Assembly: GCA_023418355.1 (NCBI GenBank)
Contig: JAEZZU010000188.1
Coordinates: forward strand, 1 to 23,853
DNA from: Pseudomonadota bacterium
GTDB taxonomy: Bacteria; Pseudomonadota; Gammaproteobacteria; Burkholderiales; Burkholderiaceae_C
Direction: 5' to 3'
DNA length: 23,853 nucleotides
A program made the translations under genes and the position numbers. Below are positions 1 to 6,932 of the stretch, piece after piece. The notes below the pieces were generated by a model, which was not told the origin of the DNA, searched no databases, and saw only the letters and a program-made list of their open reading frames with translations. How positions within the stretch are numbered: position 1 is the first letter of the stretch; the number at the start of each line of letters is the position of its first letter.

Positions 1-50
1 TTCCCGAAGCCATGTGGAACATCGTGCCCATTAATTTCGTTCTCGAATAA
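1..50 (+). CDS. tonB: TonB, C-terminal end only (partial)
   Basis: An open frame enters from the left edge and stops with TAA at 48-50. The last visible residues are PEAMWNIVPINFVLE. A terminal run of the type 'vPInFvLe' is typical of the C-terminal beta-strand of TonB, the periplasm-spanning protein that carries proton-motive-force energy from ExbB/ExbD to outer-membrane receptors. The exbB start codon lies 20 bp downstream, so this fits a tonB-exbB-exbD operon. Only about 15 residues are visible; the call rests on this tail plus the neighbours. Confidence 0.7.
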   Translation, partial: PEAMWNIVPINFVLE

Positions 51-70
51 ACAGTTACTCAGGAGTTTTC

Positions 71-802
71 ATGGAATCCCAATTCGGCATTGCCCACGTC
101 TGGGCGCAAGGCGACTTTGTCACCCGCGGCGTGGCCATTCTGCTGCTGCTCATGTCCGTGGCATCGTGGGTGGTCATCATCGTCAAGGCCCTGGCGCTGG
201 TGAAGTACAAGAAGTACGCCAAGGAGTCCAAGGACTTCTGGCACAGCGAGGACTTTGGCAGCGGCCTGAGCAAGCTCAGCAGCGACCCCGCCAATCCCTT
301 CCGCTATCTGGCCCTGGAAGGCCGCGAAGCCATTGCCCACCACCGCAAGACCAGCGCACATCTGCATGACACACTGGACGTGTCTGACTGGGTCACCCGC
401 TGCCTGCGCAACGGCATCAATGAGTTCACATCGCGCATGCAGGCAGGTCTGGCGATTCTGGCCTCCGTCGGCTCTACCGCCCCCTTCGTCGGTCTGTTTG
501 GCACGGTCTGGGGCATCTACCACGCCCTGATCATGATCGGCACATCGGGCCAGGCCTCCATCGACAAGGTGGCTGGCCCCATCGGTGAAGCGCTGATCAT
601 GACGGCCTTCGGTCTGGCCGTGGCCATTCCCGCCGTGCTGGGCTACAACGCCATCGTGCGTGGCAACAAGGGCGTACTTGGCACGCTCAACAGCTTTGCC
701 CACGACCTGCATGCCTTCTTTGTGACCGGCGCTCGCCTGACCGTAGACACCACCGGTGCAAGCTCCGATGGCAAGGTGCTTCCCATGAAGAAAGGCGCGT
801 AA
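71..802 (+). CDS. exbB: ExbB, TonB-system proton channel subunit
   Basis: A MotA/TolQ/ExbB-family inner-membrane protein of 243 aa. With ExbD it forms the proton-driven motor that energises TonB for uptake of iron complexes and heme. Three membrane segments are visible at about residues 18-40, 125-150 and 172-195. The second contains the family signature LASVGSTAPFVGLFGTVWGI and the third GEALIMTAFGLAVAIPAV. A cytoplasmic loop lies between segments 1 and 2, as expected. The start is supported by an AGGAG at 60-64 just upstream of the ATG. It sits 20 bp after tonB and 3 bp before exbD, so all three are probably co-transcribed. The TolQ alternative is less likely because of the TonB tail upstream and the hemP context downstream. 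Confidence 0.93.
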   Translation: MESQFGIAHVWAQGDFVTRGVAILLLLMSVASWVVIIVKALALVKYKKYAKESKDFWHSEDFGSGLSKLSSDPANPFRYLALEGREAIAHHRKTSAHLHDTLDVSDWVTRCLRNGINEFTSRMQAGLAILASVGSTAPFVGLFGTVWGIYHALIMIGTSGQASIDKVAGPIGEALIMTAFGLAVAIPAVLGYNAIVRGNKGVLGTLNSFAHDLHAFFVTGARLTVDTTGASSDGKVLPMKKGA

Positions 803-805
803 GCC

Positions 806-1216
806 ATGTCTTTTGGCACCCAAGACGACAACGATGAAGTCATGAACGAAATCAACATGACGCCCCTGGTGGACGTCATGCTGGTGCTGCTCATCGTCTT
901 CATCATCACCGTGCCCGTGATGAAGCATGCAGTCAACGTGGACCTGCCCCGCGCCTCCAACGAGCCTGAAGTGGTCAAGCCCCAGAACATCAGCCTGAGC
1001 ATTGATGCCCAGGGCCAGTACCACTGGAACAAGGAAGCGATCAGCGACGACCAGCTCGTCGAGCGCCTGCAGGCAGAAGCCGCCAAGGACCCTCAGCCTG
1101 ATCTGCACATCCACGGCGACAAGGAAGTGCGCTACGAACGCGTGGCCAAGGCCATGGCTGCTGCACAGACTTCAGGCATCCGCAAGATTGGCTTCATCAC
1201 CGAGCCTGAAAAATAG
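806..1216 (+). CDS. exbD: ExbD, TonB-system subunit
   Basis: 136 aa, single-pass inner-membrane protein of the ExbD/TolR family. A short cytoplasmic N-terminus contains the NEINMTPLVDVMLVLLIVF signature. The transmembrane helix spans about residues 21-40 and includes Asp23, equivalent to the essential membrane Asp of E. coli ExbD. The periplasmic domain of about 95 residues ends near KIGFITEPEK. The ATG follows the exbB stop by 3 bp. A hairpin followed by T5 lies 36 bp after the stop and probably ends the operon. Confidence 0.93.
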   Translation: MSFGTQDDNDEVMNEINMTPLVDVMLVLLIVFIITVPVMKHAVNVDLPRASNEPEVVKPQNISLSIDAQGQYHWNKEAISDDQLVERLQAEAAKDPQPDLHIHGDKEVRYERVAKAMAAAQTSGIRKIGFITEPEK

Positions 1217-1251
1217 ACACGGCGATTCCCACTCTCTGCTCAGCCTTGCAC

Positions 1252-1275
1252 GCCCTGCGCCTGCAGGGCTTTTTC
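1252..1275 (+). terminator. Rho-independent terminator after exbD
   Basis: The inverted repeat GCCCTG (1252-1257) / CAGGGC (1264-1269) has a 6-nt loop and runs directly into TTTTT (1270-1274). It is placed 36 bp downstream of the exbD stop and upstream of the repeat and hemP promoter, so it separates tonB-exbBD transcription from hemP. Confidence 0.75.
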
Positions 1276-1290
1276 ATATCCATGTCTTAA

Positions 1291-1385
1291 AAAAGATAGC
1301 TTTCAGCGCCTGTATTTACTTGTTTTCAAATACTTTTCTATTTCAAATGATTGATAGACAAGCGCAAACAGCTCTCTTTTTTGCA
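1291..1385. repeat. Palindromic interspersed repeat, intergenic copy
   Basis: An AT-rich element unlike the surrounding GC-rich DNA. Outer arms at 1295-1309 and 1362-1376 pair in 11 of 15 positions. A central hairpin has arms TTCAAATA and TATTTCAA around CTTTTC, with one mismatch. It aligns without gaps to 19671-19763 inside hrpA; the core at 1319-1341 matches 21 of 23 bases. It lies between the exbD terminator and the hemP promoter. From memory, palindromic repeats containing TAGCTGCTAGCGC-like arms are common between genes in Comamonadaceae, but this was not checked against a genome. Confidence 0.75.
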
Positions 1386-1419
1386 TAAAACACTGCCGAG
1401 GCTGTGGAATAAAAAAAGC

Positions 1420-1447
1420 TTGCGCTTTAAATGAGAATTGTTATCAT
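1420..1447 (+). promoter_or_regulatory. Predicted sigma70 promoter of hemP
   Basis: A -35-like TTGCGC at 1420-1425 and a -10-like TATCAT at 1442-1447 are separated by 16 bp, 35 bp before the hemP ATG. The -10 element and spacer are covered by the Fur box, so iron-loaded Fur would block RNA polymerase directly. Confidence 0.5.
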
Positions 1448-1448
1448 T
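1430..1448. promoter_or_regulatory. Fur box upstream of hemP
   Basis: The sequence AATGAGAATTGTTATCATT is an imperfect palindrome. Against the 7-1-7 Fur motif TGATAAT-N-ATTATCA, positions 1432-1446 match 12 of 14 informative bases. It overlaps the predicted -10 region of hemP, the standard arrangement for iron repression. Confidence 0.85.
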
Positions 1449-1481
1449 AACACACGTTCAACGCCATCACAGATTCACACC

Positions 1482-1685
1482 ATGCAAGCCACACTCCCCC
1501 TCCCAACCACGCGCCGCGCCCATTCCGCTCAGCCCGTTCTGGCAGACCGTGCGCCTGCATTCCAGGAACTGTGCCTGGACAGCGAGGCCCTGCTGCGCGG
1601 CAACAAGTCCGTCACCATTGCACACAACGGAGCCATCTACCGCCTGCAGGCCACCAAGCTCGGCAAGCTGATTCTGACCAAGTAA
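1482..1685 (+). CDS. hemP: HemP, hemin uptake protein
   Basis: 67 aa. The C-terminal part, SEALLRGNKSVTIAHNG followed by YRLQATKLGKLILTK, is the HemP family signature. HemP is a small protein found next to heme-uptake genes; in Burkholderia relatives it has been linked to activation of the heme/siderophore receptor, though its mechanism is not settled. ATG 1482 is chosen because an in-frame ATG at 1431 lies inside the Fur box and promoter and cannot be the start of the Fur-regulated message. No outer-membrane receptor gene follows, which is unusual for hemP; the next gene is convergent. Confidence 0.88.
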   Translation: MQATLPLPTTRRAHSAQPVLADRAPAFQELCLDSEALLRGNKSVTIAHNGAIYRLQATKLGKLILTK

Positions 1686-1709
1686 GCACATTCATGGTTC
1701 ATCGTGGGG

Positions 1710-1733
1710 CGAGACGGGGTCCTCTCCGTCTCG
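1710..1733 (+). other. Perfect 8-bp hairpin downstream of hemP
   Basis: CGAGACGG (1710-1717) and CCGTCTCG (1726-1733) pair perfectly around an 8-nt loop, 25 bp after the hemP stop. No T-tract follows, so it is not a standard intrinsic terminator. It could protect or attenuate the hemP transcript. Function unknown. Confidence 0.5.
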
Positions 1734-1801
1734 ATTGGGCCAGCCAACAAAGCATTCATCGGGCATTGCGTAGCCAGTCTCTTTTTTCCACGCCACACAC
1801 C

Positions 1802-1830
1802 CAACAAAAAAGCGACCACCAGGGTCGCTT
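1802..1830 (-). terminator. Terminator of the GlcG/HbpS-like gene
   Basis: AAGCGACC (1810-1817) / GGTCGCTT (1823-1830) form a perfect 8-bp stem with a 5-nt loop. Read on the minus strand, the stem is followed by a T-rich run (complement of AACAAAAAA at 1803-1811). It lies about 30 bp past the stop of the minus-strand gene. Confidence 0.8.
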
Positions 1831-1858
1831 GCTTGTTTGCAGGCTTGAACGCTGAGGT

Positions 1859-2266
1859 TTACAGACCCAGCGCCGCAATACCGGCCTGCGCCACCTGTGC
1901 ATCTTCGGTGGACTTCACGCCCGACACACCCACCGCGCCCAGCACCTGACCGTCCTTGACGATCATCACACCACCTTCGAGCAGACCATCCACATAAGGC
2001 ACGCTCAGGAAAGCATTGCGGCCGTTGTTGATCATGTCCTCAAACGCCTTGGTGTCCTTGCGGCCTACGGCAGCAGCACGCGCCTTGGCTGGAGCGATGT
2101 GCGAGGAAATGGGCGCTGCACCATCCAGACGCTGCAGCCACAGCAGGTGGCCGCCATCGTCGACGATGGCAATCGTCACCGCCCAGTTGTTCTTCAGCGC
2201 TTCTGCTTCAGCCGCAGCAGCGATTTTCTTGACGTCAGCCAGCTCCAGTTCGTACTTGTTTTTCAT
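1859..2266 (-). CDS. GlcG/HbpS-family heme-binding-domain protein
   Basis: 135 aa, almost entirely one GlcG/HbpS (DUF336) domain. Recognisable parts are VTIAIVDDGGHLLWLQRLDGA near residues 30-50, the helix PAKARAAAVGRKDTKAF in the middle, and GGVMIVKDGQVLGAVGVSGV near the end. Members bind heme (HbpS) or occur in glycolate operons (GlcG); many are uncharacterised. No signal peptide is visible, so a cytoplasmic location is likely. Proximity to hemP and exbBD makes a heme-related role attractive, but it is on the opposite strand with its own terminator and no Fur box was seen. The N-terminus MKNKYELELADV is a good family start. Confidence 0.85.
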   Translation of the reverse strand: MKNKYELELADVKKIAAAAEAEALKNNWAVTIAIVDDGGHLLWLQRLDGAAPISSHIAPAKARAAAVGRKDTKAFEDMINNGRNAFLSVPYVDGLLEGGVMIVKDGQVLGAVGVSGVKSTEDAQVAQAGIAALGL

Positions 2267-2481
2267 TGCTCAGGGTCCGTAGTAAGTTGCAGCGCCTGAG
2301 CATACTGATAAAGTGTGAGCTCGCCTGATCCTTGTGCGCAAAACATTCCATACAAAAATAAACAAGGCAAAACCTGCGTTCCGCGCATCCATCATGACGC
2401 CGGAACTTCTTGCGCCGCGCGCCACTCTTAGAATGGGTGACGAAAGCGCATCGCTTTTTTGCAAACAGGAGAAATCAAACA

Positions 2482-3174
2482 ATGAACCACCCTATCAACA
2501 CTTGGGACACTGCAGGCTACGGCATCTCGCAGCAGCAGCGCCACAGAGTGCTGCGCAACACCTACTGGCTGCTGGCACTGAGCCTGCTGCCAACCGTGTT
2601 AGGCGCATGGGTTGGCGTGGCAACCGGCATCACTGCCGGGCTGACAGGCTTTGTGGGCCTGATCGTCTTCATGGTCGGTGCCTTTGGCTTCATGTTCGCC
2701 ATTGAAAAGACCAAGAACTCGGCCGCCGGCGTGCCTGTGCTGCTGGGCTTCACCTTCTTCATGGGCCTGATGCTCTCGCGCCTGATCGCCATGGTGCTGG
2801 GTTTCAGCAATGGCTCGCAGCTGATCATGACTGCCTTCGCCGGCACCGCTGGCGTCTTCTTTGTCATGGCATCGCTGGCCACCGTCATCAAGCGTGACCT
2901 GTCCGGCATGGGTAAGTGGCTGTTTGTGGGCGCCATGGTGCTGATGGTGGGTGCCATCATCAACGTGTTTGTGGGCTCCTCCGCAGGCATGATGGCCATC
3001 TCCATGCTGGCCATCGGCATCTTCTCGGCCTACATGCTGTACGACATCAAGCAGATCATCGACGGCGGTGAAACCAACTACATCAGCGCCACTCTGGCAC
3101 TGTATCTGGACATCTTCAACGTGTTCCAGAGCCTGCTGGCACTGCTGGGCATCATGGGCGGCGAACGCGACTAA
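2482..3174 (+). CDS. Bax inhibitor-1 / YccA-family membrane protein
   Basis: 230 aa. After an approximately 25-residue N-terminal tail, seven hydrophobic segments span the rest, ending in ALYLDIFNVFQSLLALLGIMGGERD. The segment MLYDIKQIIDGGETNYISATLALYLDIFNVF is the C-terminal family signature with conserved Asp residues. Bacterial members include YccA (interacts with FtsH and Sec) and the YetJ-type calcium-leak channel, so an inner-membrane quality-control or ion-leak role is inferred. An AGGAG at 2467-2471 with 10-nt spacing supports ATG 2482 over an in-frame ATG at 2410. A terminator follows at once, so it is probably a single-gene transcript. Confidence 0.88.
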   Translation: MNHPINTWDTAGYGISQQQRHRVLRNTYWLLALSLLPTVLGAWVGVATGITAGLTGFVGLIVFMVGAFGFMFAIEKTKNSAAGVPVLLGFTFFMGLMLSRLIAMVLGFSNGSQLIMTAFAGTAGVFFVMASLATVIKRDLSGMGKWLFVGAMVLMVGAIINVFVGSSAGMMAISMLAIGIFSAYMLYDIKQIIDGGETNYISATLALYLDIFNVFQSLLALLGIMGGERD

Positions 3175-3193
3175 GCGTCACGCACGCACCTGC

Positions 3194-3216
3194 AAGGCTC
3201 CTTCGGGAGCCTTTTT
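3194..3216 (+). terminator. Terminator after the BI-1/YccA-like gene
   Basis: AAGGCTCC (3194-3201), a UUCG-type tetraloop, and GGAGCCTT (3206-3213), followed by T residues. A textbook intrinsic terminator 20 bp after the stop. Confidence 0.9.
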
Positions 3217-3276
3217 CACGCCCATCGCCTACAAAGTGCTTAAGTTTTTGTTCCCTGCTGTCGATAATCCAGCCAC

Positions 3277-3642
3277 ATGCCAAAGATGATTCACTCCATT
3301 CGTCCTGCTTTCTTGCTGTTGCCAATGACTGCAGCGCTGCTGGCAGGCTGTATAGAACAAGTGCCGGGCCTTGGCCCTGACCCACGCACCGTGGTGCGTG
3401 AAAACGAAGCCAAAGCCATCGGCGGAGCCTGCCGCCATGCCATGCGCGGCATTGAGGACTGCTATGCCCTCAATCCGCAGGCGCCCAAGTCCATGATTTT
3501 TACGGGCTGGAAAGAGATGGATGAATACATGCGCGAGCACAAGATAGAAGGCATTCCTTCTGTGCTGCCGCCCAAAGCCAACACTCCCAAGCCCGCAGTC
3601 GAAGAAGAAATAGAAACCGAGTACAAAAAGCCTCGCAGCTAA
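3277..3642 (+). CDS. Small predicted lipoprotein, unknown function
   Basis: 121 aa. A basic start (MPKMIHSIR), hydrophobic stretch and lipobox LAGC with Cys25 predict a signal-peptidase-II-processed lipoprotein. The mature part holds Cys52 and Cys62, a possible disulfide, and an acidic/basic tail (about 100-121) rich in Lys, Glu and Pro that is probably unstructured. No family is recognised with confidence. An alternative ATG at 3286 would shorten the signal peptide by three residues; neither start has a strong Shine-Dalgarno. It is bracketed by terminators on both sides, so it is monocistronic. Confidence 0.75.
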   Translation: MPKMIHSIRPAFLLLPMTAALLAGCIEQVPGLGPDPRTVVRENEAKAIGGACRHAMRGIEDCYALNPQAPKSMIFTGWKEMDEYMREHKIEGIPSVLPPKANTPKPAVEEEIETEYKKPRS

Positions 3643-3683
3643 GCGCTGCCAAGCGCAAACAGGTTTTGGACCGCTCCATAAGC

Positions 3684-3717
3684 AAAGCCCGGAAGGCATA
3701 TACCTTCCGGGCTTTTT
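3684..3717. terminator. Strong terminator between the lipoprotein gene and rlmD
   Basis: A perfect 13-bp stem, AAAGCCCGGAAGG (3684-3696) / CCTTCCGGGCTTT (3703-3715), with a 6-nt loop, then T residues to 3717. It serves the plus-strand lipoprotein gene and, being flanked by A residues on the left, may weakly terminate rlmD transcription from the other side. Confidence 0.88.
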
Positions 3718-3739
3718 CATGGGTATCGCGCAAAGGGGC

Positions 3740-5245
3740 TTATTCAGCGCGCTCAAACACCGCCATGGACTCCACGTGCGCCGTGTGCGGGAACATGTTG
3801 ACCACGCCAGCAGCCACACAGCGGTAGCCCGCCTGATGCACCAGCAAGCCTGCATCGCGCGCCAAAGTAGCGGGGTTGCAGCTCACGTACACGATACGCT
3901 TGGGGAACTGCCAGTTTTCATGGCCTTCGGGCAGGGGCGGCAGCAAGTCAGGCTGCTCTTCGGTAGCCACGCCCGTCTGCTTGGCACCAATGCGGATCTG
4001 GTGAATATCCGCCAGCGCCTTGGACAGCGCAAATGCGCCTTCGCGGGGAGGGTCCACCAGCCACTTGTCCGCATTGCCGTCTGCCATCAGCAGCGCAGGC
4101 GTCATATTGAACAGGTTACGGCCCACAAAGGTCGTGGGGGCCAGCTTGTCAGACGCACTGCGCTGTGCATTGTTGGCCGCGTAGTTTTCGTGTGAACGCT
4201 GCACCAGTGCGTCCGAGCCTTCAATGCCGAGCACTTCGCGCGCCATGGTGGCAATGGGCAGGGTGAAGTTGCCCAGACCACAGAACCAGTCAATGACGCG
4301 CTCGTCCTTCCTGGCATCCAGCAGACGCAGCGCACGCGTGACCAGCACGCGGTTGATGTGGGGGTTGACCTGCGTAAAGTCCGTAGGCTTGAAGGGCATG
4401 GTGATGCCAAAGTCCGGCAGGCTGTACGACAGTTGCGCTGTAGGCTCATCCATCAGGTGCACGGTGTCCGGCCCCTTGGGCTGCAGCCACCACTGCACGT
4501 TGTGCTGCTCACCAAAGGCACGCAGGCGCTGCTTGTCGGCATCGCTCAAAGGCTCCAGATGGCGCAGCACCAGCGCCGTCACGTGGTCACCGCAGGCCAC
4601 TTCAATCTGGGGGCAGGTTTCACGGGCATCCAGGCTGGCGATCAGTGCGCGCATGGGCAGCAGCATGGCATCCACATGGGGTGGCAGCACCTTGCAGGTT
4701 TCCATGTCCGCGATGTAGCGGCTCTTGCGCTCGTGGAAACCCACCAGCACCTTGCCCTTCTTGATCACATAGCGCACCGCCAGACGGGCGCGGTAGCGAT
4801 AGCCCCAGGTGGGGCCTTCAATGGGGCGCATCATGGTCTCGGGCTTGACCTTGCCCAGATGCCACAGGTTGTCTTCCAGCACGCGCTGCTTGATGGCAAC
4901 CTGGCCACTGACATGCATGTGCTGCATCTTGCAGCCGCCGCAGGCACCTTCGTGCAGGCCAAAGTGGGGGCAGCCGGGCTGCACGCGCTGCGAAGACTCG
5001 CGCTTGACCTCCATCAGCGTGGCGGCCTCCCAGTTGTTTTTCTTGCGATGCACATTGGCCGTGACCAGCTCTGTGGGCAAGGCGCCATCGATGAACACCA
5101 CCTTGCCATCAGGCTTGCGGGCCACGCCCTTGGCTTCCATGTCCATGGAGACGACTTCCAGCCAGCCTTCGGGCAGGTTGGGATCGCCAGCAGGCATGTC
5201 TACGTAATTCGAATCGGGGGAAATCTTGTCGTTCTGGTCACTCAT
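3740..5245 (-). CDS. rlmD: RlmD, 23S rRNA (uracil-5-)-methyltransferase
   Basis: 501 aa. The RlmD/RumA enzyme methylates U1939 of 23S rRNA using SAM and carries a 4Fe-4S cluster. Visible parts in order are an N-terminal TRAM-like beta domain (about 28-85), cluster cysteines Cys92, Cys102, Cys105 and Cys184, the SAM loop DWFCGLGNFTLP (319-330), DPPREGA (398-404) and the catalytic VSCNPATLARD with nucleophile Cys456. The first two cluster cysteines are nine residues apart, against five in E. coli (433 aa); this longer loop and an acidic insert around 421-447 explain the extra length. The start is the ATG at 5245; Met17 is an alternative, and no strong ribosome site distinguishes them. Transcribed convergently to the lipoprotein gene. 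Confidence 0.93.
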   Translation of the reverse strand: MSDQNDKISPDSNYVDMPAGDPNLPEGWLEVVSMDMEAKGVARKPDGKVVFIDGALPTELVTANVHRKKNNWEAATLMEVKRESSQRVQPGCPHFGLHEGACGGCKMQHMHVSGQVAIKQRVLEDNLWHLGKVKPETMMRPIEGPTWGYRYRARLAVRYVIKKGKVLVGFHERKSRYIADMETCKVLPPHVDAMLLPMRALIASLDARETCPQIEVACGDHVTALVLRHLEPLSDADKQRLRAFGEQHNVQWWLQPKGPDTVHLMDEPTAQLSYSLPDFGITMPFKPTDFTQVNPHINRVLVTRALRLLDARKDERVIDWFCGLGNFTLPIATMAREVLGIEGSDALVQRSHENYAANNAQRSASDKLAPTTFVGRNLFNMTPALLMADGNADKWLVDPPREGAFALSKALADIHQIRIGAKQTGVATEEQPDLLPPLPEGHENWQFPKRIVYVSCNPATLARDAGLLVHQAGYRCVAAGVVNMFPHTAHVESMAVFERAE

Positions 5246-5590
5246 GATGGCGACATTGTCTCAGGCTCGCGGCGCTTGTGAACAATGCCTGACCGGAAAA
5301 CCTGCAGCCGCGTGAAATCAATGAGCAGCGCTGCACATGCGCCGCAACCATGCCCGCTGGCTATTTATGTGGCCTGCATGCCCCTGCGACAGACAGGAAC
5401 GGCCCACGATCAAGTAAGCTTGGCACCACCATCACTGCCCAGCCCTCGCATGTCTGCTGCCTTTTTATGCCCCACGCACTGTGTGCTGAGCGCGCCTTTG
5501 CGCCAACGTCCTACCGCATCAGCGAAAGCCTGAGACGTACAGTCCATGCTGTCTCCATGGATTCAGCCATTTTCAAAAATGGGGGATGTC
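5246..5590. other. Divergent intergenic region before the efflux operon
   Basis: About 345 bp between the rlmD and ytcA-like starts. It must hold both promoters, but no convincing -35/-10 pair, operator palindrome or repeat was found by eye. Short open frames here (for example from 5285 or 5350) have no ribosome sites or recognisable products. No regulator gene for the efflux operon lies in the window. Confidence 0.5.
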
Positions 5591-5872
5591 TTGAATAAGA
5601 AATTCAAAAAAAAATCGACCATATACGCCGCACTCCTGCCACTTTTCTCCGGCTGTACCAGCTCAGGGCAGGCACCAGACTTTCTGATACTGAACTCCTA
5701 TTTCCCCAGCTGGCTCGTCGGCGCCATTGCAGCCATCGTGATCACGGTCTGCATTCGCGTGCTTTTCATCAAGCTGGATCTGGACAATTACTTTCCTTTC
5801 AGATTTTTTGTCTACGCGGCGCTTTGGCTGAGCATTTCCATCGCATTTACGTATATTTATTCGCCAAGGTGA
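5591..5872 (+). CDS. ytcA: YtcA-like small lipoprotein of the MdtNOP-type efflux operon
   Basis: About 93 aa. A basic N-terminus (NKKFKKK), hydrophobic core and lipobox FSGC give a lipoprotein signal. Two hydrophobic helices follow: the first starts at YFPSWLVGAIAAIVITV, the second lies near the C-terminus. The motif Y(F/Y)PSW after the lipobox and the two-helix layout match E. coli YtcA (91 aa), encoded directly upstream of mdtN; its role is unknown. TTG 5591 is preferred because a GGGGGA lies at 5581-5586 and it gives an ideal signal peptide. In-frame ATGs at 5546 and 5579 are alternatives. A run of nine A residues (5606-5614) lies in the early codons. The stop is 4 bp before the mdtN-like start. 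Confidence 0.8.
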   Translation: MNKKFKKKSTIYAALLPLFSGCTSSGQAPDFLILNSYFPSWLVGAIAAIVITVCIRVLFIKLDLDNYFPFRFFVYAALWLSISIAFTYIYSPR

Positions 5873-5876
5873 AGCC

Positions 5877-6932
5877 ATGACGAGCACCACAGAATCTGCC
5901 AGCAAAAAGCCTTTGGCGGCCAAACTCATTGCCGTATTGATTTTTCTGGGTCTGCTACTCAGCCTGTTCCTTTTCCACCGCCATCAGGAAGACAATGTCT
6001 CTTCGGATGATGCAGTCATCCAGGCCAATGTCGTCCATATCAGCACCGCCGTGCCCGGCAAGATCGCCGAGCTGCTGGTGCACGACGGCGCACGTGTCAA
6101 GCGTGGCGATGTGCTCTTCCGTCTGGAGCCTGAGCTCTACCAGTGGCGTGTGGAGCAGGCTCGTGCGGAGCTGGCCATTGCCCAGGCTGCGCTGAACACC
6201 AAGGGCCGGGTCATCAAGGCCGAATCCGCCAACGCCACCATTGCGCAGGAACAGATCACACGCGCCAGAACCAATCTGGCTCTGGCACAGCGCACGGTAG
6301 AACGTCTGCGCCCACTGGTTGCACAGGGCTATGCCACACAGCAGGAACTGGACATTGCACTGACGGCCGAACGTGACGCACAAATCAGCCTGTCCCAGGC
6401 CGGCTCACAGAATCAGGCAGCCCAGCATCTGGTCGGTCAGGCCGATGCAGCACAGGCTGCCGTGCAGGTAGCAGAGGCTGCCGTTGCCATCGCCGAGAAG
6501 GCACTGGAAGACACCGTCGTCCGTGCCCCGCATAATGGACTGGTCGTCGGTCTGCGCGTAGGCACAGGCGAGCGCCTGCTGCCAGATCAGGCACTGTTCA
6601 CCCTGATTGAGACACAAAGCTGGTACGCCCAGGCCCTGTATGTAGAGACGGAGCTGTCCAATATTCCGCTCGGTGCCTGCGCTTCCGTCTATGTGCTGGC
6701 TGATCCCAAGCGTGAAATCAAAGGCAAGGTCGTCAATATTGGCTGGGGCGTGAACAATGAAGAAGTCATCAATCTGCCTCGCAGCCTGCCCTATGTGCAA
6801 AAGTCGCTGAACTGGGTACGCGTGGCACAGCGCTTTCCCGTGCGCATTCAGCTGGACAACCCGCCTGCTGATCTGATGCGCGTGGGTGCATCGGCCACTG
6901 TCACCATCCGTGCACAGCAGTCATGCGAATGA
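5877..6932 (+). CDS. mdtN: MdtN-like HlyD-family membrane fusion protein
   Basis: 351 aa periplasmic adaptor of a tripartite efflux pump. One N-terminal transmembrane helix (about 16-33) anchors it. A lipoyl half-motif (48-85, including VPGKIAELLVHDGARVKRGDVLF) is followed by a long alpha-helical coiled-coil hairpin (86-210, Ala/Gln/Glu-rich), the second lipoyl half (APHNGLVVGLRVGTGERL, about 218-235) and a beta-barrel region to 347. This is the HlyD/EmrA order, and the length is close to E. coli MdtN (343 aa). It lies 4 bp after ytcA and overlaps the next gene, showing translational coupling in an operon with the FUSC transporter and outer-membrane factor. The substrate is unknown; E. coli MdtNOP has been linked to resistance to several drugs. 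Confidence 0.88.
   Translation: MTSTTESASKKPLAAKLIAVLIFLGLLLSLFLFHRHQEDNVSSDDAVIQANVVHISTAVPGKIAELLVHDGARVKRGDVLFRLEPELYQWRVEQARAELAIAQAALNTKGRVIKAESANATIAQEQITRARTNLALAQRTVERLRPLVAQGYATQQELDIALTAERDAQISLSQAGSQNQAAQHLVGQADAAQAAVQVAEAAVAIAEKALEDTVVRAPHNGLVVGLRVGTGERLLPDQALFTLIETQSWYAQALYVETELSNIPLGACASVYVLADPKREIKGKVVNIGWGVNNEEVINLPRSLPYVQKSLNWVRVAQRFPVRIQLDNPPADLMRVGASATVTIRAQQSCE

Noticed and set aside
59..1114. Long minus-strand open frame opposite exbB and exbD
   Set aside because: His/Gly/Asp-rich shadow of real genes, without homology features or ribosome site.
1431..1481. Upstream ATG extending HemP by 17 residues
   Set aside because: The codons lie within the Fur box and promoter -10 element; family length fits ATG 1482.
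2410..2434. Promoter-like TTGCGC and TAGAAT before the BI-1/YccA gene
   Set aside because: Spacer is only 13 bp, too short for a sigma70 promoter.
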